From contig OX578282.1 of assembly GCA_951217055.1 (NCBI GenBank), positions 26,069,657 to 26,133,656 of the forward strand: DNA of 64,000 nucleotides, given 5' to 3'. Under the pieces are notes generated by a model. It was not told the DNA's origin. It saw nothing but the letters and a program-made list of their open reading frames with translations, and did no database searches. Shown here piece after piece: positions 56,432 to 64,000 of the stretch. Source of the DNA: Gerris lacustris (taxonomy: Eukaryota; Arthropoda; Insecta; Hemiptera; Gerridae). Both the position numbers and the translations under genes were made by a program. Within the stretch, counting starts at the first letter, position 1. Every line of letters starts with the position of its first letter.

Positions 56432-57010
56432 GTTACTGTATTCTTCGCCTTAGTAGTATCTATGTGCAAAATTTGGGGAAGATTGAATGACGGGAAGTGG
56501 TTCAAAATTGGGGTAATAGGTGTGCAATGAAACTTAAAAAGCAAATAAATTTGACGCCATTTTGTTTTTATTTTTTTTATTTTTTTTTGTTTCTGTATTC
56601 TTCACCTTAGTTGTACGTATGTGCAAAATTTGGGGAAGATTGAATCACGGGAAGTGGTTCAAAATTGGGGTAATAGGTGTGCGATGAAACTTAAAAAGCA
56701 AATAAATTTGACGCCATTTTGTTTTTATTTTTTGTTTTTTTAGTTTCTGTATTCTTTACCTTAGTTGTACGTATGTGCAAAATTTGGGGAAGATTGAATC
56801 ACGGGAAGTGGTTCAAAATTGGGGTAATAGGTGTGCGATGAAACTTAAAAAGCAAATAAATTTGACGCCATTTTGTTTTTATTTTTTATTTTTTTGATTT
56901 CTGTATTCTTAACCATAGTTGTATCTATGTGAAAAATTTGGGGAAGATTGAATCACGGGAAGTGGTTCAAAATTGGGGAAACGGAAATGTGCGAGGAAAC
57001 TTACAAAGCA
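56432..57010. repeat. About 155-bp satellite, four tandem copies
   Basis: The anchor CTGTATTCTT occurs at 56436, 56593, 56747 and 56901, giving periods of 157, 154 and 154 bp. Each unit has a T-rich start, then CCTTAGTTGTACGTATGTGC, AAAATTTGGGGAAGATTGAA, CACGGGAAGTGGTTCAAAAT, and a CAAATAAATTTGACGCCATT end. The middle units are nearly identical; the outer ones are more diverged. Confidence 0.92.
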
Positions 57011-57720
57011 AAGTAATATAAGACCAGTAAAAAGAATATTGATCTTAAATGCAATGTATATATTTACACCGTTAAAACTCTATTTATACATACCGTTTTA
57101 TAGACGATATAGAGTATAGAGGATTTCTTAATAAAATATTAAATTCGTTATTTCGTGATACAATCCAATTTGATGTGCGTAGAACACATAAATATTTTTA
57201 AAATTAATGGAGACATCAAGCAAAGAGTTATTTAAAAAAACAAAAAATATAATCCACAATGTAGTTTAGGATAGAATGCGTATACAAAAACGTGAGGAGT
57301 TAAAAAAAAAATTAAAAAGGTAAAATTGTGAAAAAAGAAAGAAAAAATAAAAAATATAATAAATAAACGGTTTAAGGATGAAACTGGGTATCCCTTGAAA
57401 AGGGCGGAACCAATGAGAAAGTTGATTAATTTTTTTCCTTTGGTAAAAGGCGAGCTCTAAACTTCTAAATGCATAGAAGGTTCATAGGTTGTTAGGTAGT
57501 TTAGAGACGTTAGAAAAATGCCTTTATGAATAGGAAGTGTGTCTAGGAATGCTGGGTTCGGAGCAACGCACGCGTCCAACAATAAATACAACATGCGTAT
57601 TCTCTTTCACTCCACAACTATAATCAGAACTTTTTCAGGTTGTGTCAATAAATAAAATTTAATTATATTGAAAAGCAACTTCGTTTCATTTTATCAAACC
57701 AAATAGATAATTTTGCTATT
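57011..57720. other. Unassigned AT-rich sequence
   Basis: Nothing recognised. Confidence 0.35.
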
Positions 57721-57724
57721 TTTA

Positions 57725-58010
57725 TATGTATTTCGAGCTTACTGAAGGTAACGTAAGTTTACTTCTGAAGAACAAAATTTTTGTTATGTCCAAATTCGAA
57801 TTTTTAGTCTGGTGCCTTCTGTCGTTTAACATTTTTGCGAACCACCATATCTTAAAAGCTGATTATCCAATTTTGATGAAATTTCGATGGTATGTCATAA
57901 TTAGTCTGCTGTTGGTCCCATACAAACTTCAATCTTCTTCGAATATTGCTTTCACTTCCGCTAGCGCACAAACATTTTTTTTTAAGAATAATAGCTTAAA
58001 AATAATTTCT
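57725..58010 (-). mobile_element. Family A fragment
   Basis: On the plus strand: TTTCGAGCTTACTGAAGGTA, CACCATATCTTAAAAGCTGA, TTTTGATGAAATTTCGATGG, and TGTTGGTCCCATACAAACTT. The core with the GACAGACA run is deleted. The 105-codon frame here is a by-product. Confidence 0.6.
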
Positions 58011-58940
58011 AACACGATGGTCATCCATAACATAGTTTTATAAACCCTTTGGCAGGCTAAGTCTTTTAGAGGCTGTTGCGTCACACGGATTTATTTTAAA
58101 GAAAAACGTGAAAATACCAATTAGAAGATTTTAAACACCTATTAACATCTAAAAAAACTCCCAAATTGTTCAATTTATGCTAGAACAATTATTATGGTTT
58201 TCCGATTTTTATCACGGACGTAGATAATTAAGTGATAATTTGCTTCAGCAAATAATCACTGTTAATACGCCAATTTCGAACGTTCGCATTTCTAGCGTGT
58301 TTAAATTAAAAGTCCAATTCTTTTATTTTGATCATTTTTGAGATATAGCAAGAATTGTTCAATACTTAGAGCAAAGATTTGAAAAAATAAAAAAAAAGTA
58401 AAATAAGTAAAAAATAAGTAATTGCTTCAATCTGAAGAATTAAACATTTTTAAGGTTTATTCTAGGATTTTCTAGGGAATACATTAATCTATAATTACTC
58501 TTTGTCATGAGTATTTAACACCATTTTTTTATATATATTTTTTTTTAAAAAAAAACTTCATCACTTGAAATTATACATTTTTAAATCTACTCACTAGTTA
58601 TTCTCTTCTGAAAAAATAAAATTATAACAAATTGCGTAAAAGAAACTCTAATTTCATGTTCAATATCTATGTAAATCTTGCTAATTTCCTTGTAACCATG
58701 CGGTAATTAAGGATGATTAAAAAATCATAATTCGTTCAGTTTTATTTTTCTTTTTTGCAAAATGATTATTAAAAATTACAGCATGTAACACGAATATTAT
58801 TACTTGTTCTTACATTGTAATTAGTTTCGCTAAATAGTTATAGTTATGGATACTGAAAATCACGCTAGCTCCGAATACCCTTCAGGTTAAAGACAGGTCA
58901 TAATTTATTTCTCGAAAATCTTTTTTTTTTCTCAAAATAC

Positions 58941-58973
<33 letters not shown>

Positions 58974-59455
58974 TTACGTAATAGAAAAGTTGCAAACCAT
59001 GAAAAAAAAATAAAATTGCGTTATTAAGAGTTTTTAATATTATAATGTACAGTTAAGTAACGGCGTACTTTGATAAACTTATTACTTTAAAAATGAATTT
59101 ATTTAACAGCCGCAAAAGCTGTTTGCTTGAGCACGGATAAAAGTACATGATCAAACATTTAACTATTCTTAACATTAGCTGTTAACATCGAAATTTTATG
59201 TACCTTACTCACTGAGAAAATTTGATCAGTTGGGTGTTTGAGACGATTATCATCAGCGAACAAATATTGATCGACTTAAGTGGTCGAAACTGACAAAATT
59301 TGCCTGTTGCGTACGAGTTACTTTGCTATTAAATAACATTAATACAAAAAAGCTAGAAAATAAAATGAACTTTTTAGATATGTTTAATTTGCTTACAAAA
59401 AAATTGTGGTTTATGCATACTGATGACTATTACTACATGGTTATAGAGATTTGTA
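58011..59455. other. Unassigned AT-rich sequence with poly-T
   Basis: A run of 28 T lies at 58942-58969. Positions 59245-59295 contain ATCATCAGCGAACAAATATT, then GATCGACTTAAGTGGTCGAA, similar in type to the GAAACG motif near other repeats. Confidence 0.35.
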
Positions 59456-59459
59456 TGTA

Positions 59460-59840
59460 TAATAATAATTTTATCTACGATTGATACGAATTATAAACAT
59501 TATATCTCTGTTTAGATGCATAGAAACTGATCCTTTTCGTAGCGTTATTCATTGCGCATGCGCGATCATAATAAGGTGAAGAATTCCCCTATTTTCAGCC
59601 CTAGGTCGGAAAAACGAGGAATTCTTCTCCTTAACGCACGATTAGCGAGTTTGTTTACATTCTAATTTGCTGTTTGATTAATTAAAGTAAATGTTTATAT
59701 CGAGTTTTTAGAGAAACAATTTAAGAGAGGGATTTAAGTGATTATGAAGATTATGCTTTGCTCGTGTGGTTTTACTACCCTCGCTGTCGCTCGGGTGTAA
59801 ACTCCACACTCGCATGCAAAATGCTACTTTCACGTTTCAC
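59460..59840 (+). mobile_element. Family H element, copy 2
   Basis: It is collinear with the reverse complement of 21297-21880. Landmarks are TTATAAACATTATATCTCTG, GCGCATGCGC (59554-59563), AACGCACGATTAGCGAG, TTTGTTTACATTCTAATTTG, TATATCGAGTTTTTAGAGAA, then CTCGTGTGGTTTTACTACCC and CTCCACACTCGCATGCAAAA. The short acidic frame of copy 1 is not conserved here. Confidence 0.65.
59554..59563. promoter_or_regulatory. GCGCATGCGC palindrome (NRF1-like site), copy 2
   Basis: Same decamer and relative position as 21768-21777. It survives although the surrounding sequence has diverged. Confidence 0.35.
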
Positions 59841-60750
59841 AAGAGCCATGAAAAGAACCTATTTAACCTAATTTTATAATTTCGTGTACATCAATAAATA
59901 ACAAGGATCTGTTCGATTAGCTTTAGACCCTAAGTAGATACTTTCAGAACCTATAAGTTTAAGCACCAACATAACTGAGATTCTTGAAGAGGCTAGACGG
60001 TATGTTACAATAATGACACTTAGATAAATGTATCTTATTCTTTCACCTTTGTAACAAAATCATTCTTCTATCCTATCGATAAGGAAGAAACGAAACAAAA
60101 ACGATCACGATAATTTGAGTATGCATTAGTCGGCGTTACCATGCAATCATAGCTTTTTATCCAAATAAGTTGTGAAGCATGATTTTTCCTGAGAGGAAGC
60201 ATGTTTGCATACTGGAGATTAAATAAACAGTATTTCAATCATGCAGACCAATGCTTTTGAGTGGACGACTGACTACTAAAAACCGAATCGGAAAACCTAA
60301 AAACGAATAAATCCATAAATATTTCAACGCTATCATAATATGTTACTAGGCATCGAATGGCTCTATCGTTGAAGCGAGGGTATTGCAATAAATACTGATT
60401 ATATTAAGGAATTTATTAATCATGATGAATGTCATAGTTGAAGATTAAGTGGAAGAGGATAGTGCGAGGTAGAGTGGGGGTACTTGGTACAAAGCTCACC
60501 TTCCTAGATAAATTTATAAAACTACGCACTCCTACAAGAATCTTAACCACCCGCGACCTTAAAGTAGCTTTTAAACTAGTATTATAAATATCACTTTACT
60601 ACTTAAAATCTTCTGCTTGTATCAGGTTGAAATGTTACATGCCTGTTTCAAAAGTACATTAGATGATTCAAGTGAAGTTTTATTATTGGTACGTTAGAAT
60701 GTAAGATATTGGTGATAACGTTGTTTTATCTATTTATAGGTCCGCTTTAA
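59841..60750. other. Unassigned sequence
   Basis: Nothing recognised. Confidence 0.35.
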
Positions 60751-60754
60751 AAGT

Positions 60755-61035
60755 TCTAGCTATCTTTAACACATCATAGCGGTGCCACTGTGTTTTACTA
60801 AAAAATTGTATTTTTAAAAAATGTTTGTCTCATCGAATAGATGAAGTTAGAATTTTTTTCCGTCCTAAAATTCCAATTTAGAATGTCCGGGTGGGTGGTG
60901 CTTGCGAACGCTTGAGCGGATGTGTCCAACGAACTTGTCCTGGGCATTGATAAGATGAACAAGTGTACCTACCAAATTTCACCAAAATCGCTTGACCTTT
61001 TACTCAAGTTATCATCACACATTTCTGACATACAC
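60755..61035 (+). mobile_element. Family E copy
   Basis: TAGATGAAGTTAGAATTTTT, CGTCCTAAAATTCCAATTTA, GCGAACGCTTGAGCGGATG, TGGGCATTGATAAGATGAAC, and TTACTCAAGTTATCATCACA match 33600-33870. It stops at the start of the GACAGACA run. Confidence 0.65.
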
Positions 61036-61230
61036 ACAGACAGGATGCGTAGTTTGTTAAATGTAAGAAGCTCGCTTGTACTCGCTTCAATATAGATAAC
61101 ACAGCATAACATAATTGGTGGTAACTATGACTATATAGCATCACTTCGTCAAAATAAATAAATAAATAAAATTAACAACAATGAACTATTCACAATTTAA
61201 AAGAAAATTCGTCAGTAGAGTACAAAACTT

Positions 61231-61524
61231 CCTTTTTCCTCACAACTAATAGTAGGAAAAGTATTGTTCTATTTTATTTTTAAAATGGTTTAATGGAAGG
61301 TTAATCGTTTCAGTGTCTATTTTGTTTAGCAATTTAATGGCTTGGTGGTTCGCTGATTTGCTTGTTTTAGTCAGGCGATGTGTAGGTGGAGTGATAACAG
61401 TGGTGGCTGATCTAGAGCTATAGCTGAGCTGCTTCCGAACAAGGTCCTTGAAATGGGGTTGAAAGGATACCAATAGATTTAGTGTGTATAATGAAGGCAA
61501 CGTTAATATTCTTAAAATTAACAA
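61231..61524 (-). mobile_element. 3-prime end of a CR1/Jockey-superfamily-like LINE
   Basis: It comprises the C-terminal part of a reverse-transcriptase protein (61246-61524) and the beginning of its 3-prime UTR, including a terminal hairpin. The hairpin stem (ACTTTTCCT / AGGAAAAAG on the minus strand, 61254-61262 and 61232-61240) overlaps the last codons and the stop. The same hairpin, preceded by ACAAT, ends the family D SINEs. Confidence 0.6.
61246..61524 (-). pseudogene. LINE ORF2 C-terminal fragment
   Basis: A 92-codon frame ends at a TAG at 61246-61248. It begins MLILRILTLPSLYTLNLLVS, which fits the (K/R)-x-L-x-ILT-(L/V)-PS-(L/I)-Y segment found after the polymerase domain in CR1/Jockey-group elements. 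It is followed by a basic, Thr/Ser-rich RLTKTSKSANHQAIKLLNKI, and ends NLPLNHFKNKIEQYFSYY, fitting the usual N-L-P-x-x-x-FK-x-K-(L/I) terminus. The polymerase and endonuclease domains are missing in the DNA upstream. The frame is intact over this length, so insertion was fairly recent. Confidence 0.65.
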
Positions 61525-61554
61525 TCAGATGATTGTTATAAACAAAAAAAATAC

Positions 61555-61600
61555 GAGTGGTGTCGCGGGACACCCGGTAGGAACGAAGTTCCTTTCATTT
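61555..61600. repeat. GTGTCGCGGGACACCCGG word with GGAACGAAGTTCC
   Basis: Two adjacent short palindrome-like words, GTGTCGCGGGACAC and GGAACGAAGTTCC. The second recurs inverted at 62367-62379 (GGAACTTCGTTCC). I recall such words from the ends of dispersed insect repeats, but no element is delimited here. Confidence 0.4.
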
Positions 61601-61672
61601 TTCATAAAATATAAATTATAAAATCACACTGCTAAGTACGTATACATTGCTAACTACTTATACATGCCGGAG

Positions 61673-61792
61673 TTAGAAGAGACAAAATTAAAAGTAATGA
61701 ACTTTTTGTACCAAGCAGAGTTAAGGCAAAATTAAAAGTAATGAACTGTTTGTACCTAGCAGAGTTAAGGCAAAATTAAAAGAAAATCATTA
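61673..61792. repeat. About 44-47-bp tandem repeat, 2.6 copies
   Basis: Units begin GAGTTAGAAGAGACAAAATT (61673), GAGTTAAGGCAAAATTAAAA (61720) and again near 61763, each followed by GTAATGAACT and TTTGTACC in the first two. Confidence 0.85.
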
Positions 61793-62115
61793 TTTGTATA
61801 ATTGAAGCAAGCGTCTTCCTATAAATAAATATTGAATATAAGTAAAAAGTTGATCATGATGAGTTTATAGTGAAAGAGTATGTTTGTTAAAGGAGTTTGG
61901 ATTGAAATAGGACTGTTTTCTACCTACCCGGCCAATTAATTTAAAATATCATAAAATATATCTCTTCCCTACTCTAAATATTCTGCTTGTATCAGGGTGA
62001 AATTTTACATGATAATACGAGTATTTTATTTATTTACAAAACAAAGTGACATTTTTGACATATATAACAAAAATAATCAAAACAAAGTAACAGGCTTCCT
62101 TAACAACACTTTTCC
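61793..62115. other. Unassigned AT-rich sequence
   Basis: Nothing recognised. Confidence 0.35.
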
Positions 62116-62119
62116 CCGT

Positions 62120-62275
62120 CTTTTGAAGCTTACGTTTACGCGAGCGTTGCGTGTGATCGCTTGGGCGGATAACGTTTTCCGACGAACTCAGCCTGGGCAT
62201 TGGTAAAATGAACATGTGTACCAAATTTCATCTAACTAGGTGAACTATTACTCAAGTTATCGCCATCTGTAGATT
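62120..62275 (+). mobile_element. Family E fragment
   Basis: AAGCTTACGTTTACGCGAG, GATCGCTTGGGCGGATAACG, GCATTGGTAAAATGAACATG and TTACTCAAGTTATCGCC match 33715-33860. Confidence 0.65.
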
Positions 62276-62409
62276 TCGTGACGGATTTTGCGTGACGGTA
62301 ATTTTGTGACGGTGATTTTGGTCGTTTTTTTCGGATTCACTCTCGGGCTCCAGAACGTGCCATAAGGAACTTCGTTCCAAAATTTAAAAATGCACCCGAT
62401 ACAACTCGT

Positions 62410-62832
62410 ACTAAGTTTTCACACGTACGAGAAAGCATAATTACTTGGCACAGTGTTTTCCATGTATTAGTTGTTTCGAGTTTTTGTGGTTACATTTAAT
62501 AATTTTTAAACATTTTATAAAAATAACTTCTCCCGGGCGGAGAATCAAACCCGGCCCCTCACCGTCCACGAATATAGTTATATTTCCTCAAGTTTTCGCT
62601 TTTTTTAGAGTTTTTGGAGGCCACAAATTTAGAGCTAATTTATTTCTCGATTTCACCTCTGGGAAATATTTTTCTAATGAATGTATGCCGGATTTCATCG
62701 AAAAAGGCCAAATAGTTTAGGCTATAGTTGGACAAACAAAACTCAGGGAACTTAAAACGTGTAAATCCATCAAAATCGAATTTTTACGACATCCTAATAC
62801 TTTTTTTTATATATATACAGCGTATATAAGAA
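62410..62832 (+). mobile_element. Family B copy
   Basis: ACTTGGCACAGTGTTTTCCA, the antisense tRNA-like segment CCCGGGCGGAGAATCAAACC, TAGAGCTAATTTATTTCTCG, AAATAGTTTAGGCTATAG, AAACGTGTAAATCCATCAAA, then a tail of type ATCCTAATACTTTTTTTTAT. The GACA block is deleted. Confidence 0.65.
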
Positions 62833-63565
62833 AGAAAAAACCTGAAGGAATTCCTTCAAAAAGGAAAGGAAATAAAACAGCAAGAAGCTTCATTTAAATA
62901 TAAACTTAATGGCTAATTGATTACTGTATTAAGATATAAAGGCAATCTCCACCTAAAAAGCAATACAAAAGGTTATAATTTTAGAATAAAAAAGTTATTA
63001 TTAAGTAATTAAAATAAAGTGGAACACAGCATCTTAATATCCTTATAAAATAGATAAAAGTAAGAAAAATAACTATTTATTGACATTGTTATATTAATAC
63101 ATAAAAGTTAACTACACCCAAAACAGCAATAAAATAAGTTGGATAAAGTTGTTAAGATAAAGACGAAAATAGGAAATACAATTTATTCATTAATATATTA
63201 TGTGTCGATTAAATTTTATACATTTCCTGTTCTGAATATTGAACAGACATTAGATAGAATCTGAGTTCTTATTAATCAACTAGTGAGTCCAAACACGCAT
63301 ATCTAATATTTTTGTTTTTATCTTTCATTCTTAAAGCATAAATCAAATCAACTATGTTTTCATATAAAATCCTGTTTTCGCAAAAAAAAAGTTTTTTTAC
63401 AGGATTCTCAATAATATTATTATAAAAAATGTATAAATGTATGGATATCGACAGTTTGAAGGGAATCAGAAAAAAAAACAACAAGAAACAGTCACCTGTG
63501 TAATTGGCTGGCATTTTTTTTTTTGATGTCTGAAAGAATATAAAATCAGTTAACGGAGTTCGCTT

Positions 63566-63575
<10 letters not shown>
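62833..63575. other. Unassigned AT-rich sequence
   Basis: No gene. The 132-codon frame at 63272-63670 begins inside the microsatellite and shows no recognised motif. Confidence 0.35.
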
Positions 63576-63654
<79 letters not shown>

Positions 63655-63663
63655 GTGTGTGTA
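63571..63663. repeat. Compound (CA)n-(TA)n-(TG)n microsatellite
   Basis: TACATACA, then CA (63580-63598), TA (63598-63651) and TG (63652-63663), together an inverted-repeat-like compound array. Confidence 0.95.
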
Positions 63664-64000
63664 TTGACATTGTGTACAGTAAAAAATCAATTTTTTATTA
63701 AAAGTTTTGATTCTTATCCCTCTCCCCCTCCCCGGGAATAGAAAGTAAAGAACAGTTATAAATATTGTCAGATTTAGGATGAAATATTCCTTTTTATATT
63801 TTTAAAAATAGGGAAGGGGTTTCTTCAAGGAAAAAAATACTAAGAAGGATTAGGTGTCAGAGATGCAATGGTGGAATCTAGGATATGAAATACAACCGGG
63901 TTCCAATGATAGATGATTAACTTTTCTATTTCATATAGAGTGATTCCTCTGTATAAGTTGTTTTGATTTTAAATAAAACTAATATTGATAATATATCAGA
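63664..64000. other. Unassigned AT-rich sequence to window end
   Basis: Nothing recognised. Confidence 0.35.

Noticed and set aside
63272..63670. 132-codon minus-strand frame
   Set aside because: Starts in the microsatellite and has no recognised domain; the rest is Phe/Ile/Asn/Lys-rich as expected of AT-rich DNA.

Overview
The window reads as repeat-rich, non-coding nuclear DNA of a eukaryote, most likely an arthropod and probably an insect. It is strongly AT-rich. It holds long (TA)n tracts, decayed non-LTR retrotransposon (LINE) pieces, SINE-like elements, small inverted-repeat DNA transposons and foldback elements. No intact host protein gene, rRNA gene or canonical tRNA gene could be recognised. 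The organism call is an inference from repeat style; no host gene supports it. Nearly all long open frames here are by-products of repeats: (TA)n read as Ile-Tyr, (TATG)n read as Met-Tyr-Val-Cys, and retroelement modules read in several frames.

Most recognisable sequence belongs to repeat families present two or more times, named here A to H. Family A is the most abundant, about fifteen pieces in both orientations. It carries a terminal module containing GTGGCACATAGCTTCC and a core with CGGAACCAAAAATGTTCC. Family B is about 600 bp, with a tRNA-like segment in antisense and a 3-prime hairpin tail. Family C has five tandem copies of a roughly 300-bp unit at 14.5-16.2 kb. Family D is about 850 bp, with a head matching the internal promoter part of 5S rRNA, so it is a SINE3-like element. 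Family E is related to A. Family F has two copies, at 26 and 53 kb. Family G is one element at 45.4-46.5 kb. Family H has two inverted copies, at 21.3 and 59.5 kb, with a conserved GCGCATGCGC palindrome.

Layout: 0-6 kb holds A copies and a 5-prime-truncated LINE 3-prime end with a long target duplication. 7-11 kb holds B and D-like copies with nested insertions. 12.4-12.9 kb is a compound foldback element. 14.5-16.2 kb is the C array. 19.3-19.6 kb is a compound microsatellite. 21-23.5 kb holds an H copy and a foldback-type element ended by inverted minisatellites. 25.7 kb is a 198-bp hAT-type MITE with a perfect 8-bp duplication. 27.8 and 48.4 kb hold decayed reverse-transcriptase fragments. 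31.9-32.4 kb is a palindrome of about 510 bp. 36.8-39.0 kb is a D copy split by a 1353-bp TIR element with TTA duplications, which itself contains a foldback element. 49.9-52.5 kb holds three long (TA)n arrays and the second D copy. 56.4-57.0 kb is a 155-bp satellite. 61.2 kb is the C-terminal end of a LINE whose terminal hairpin matches the tail of family D.

The most informative relationship is between that LINE end at 61.2 kb and the 5S-headed SINEs at 36.8 and 51.3 kb. They share a 3-prime hairpin preceded by ACAATACTTTTCC, which suggests a LINE/SINE mobilisation pair within one window. The second is the comparison of the two D copies, one of which gives the empty site for the TIR insertion in the other.
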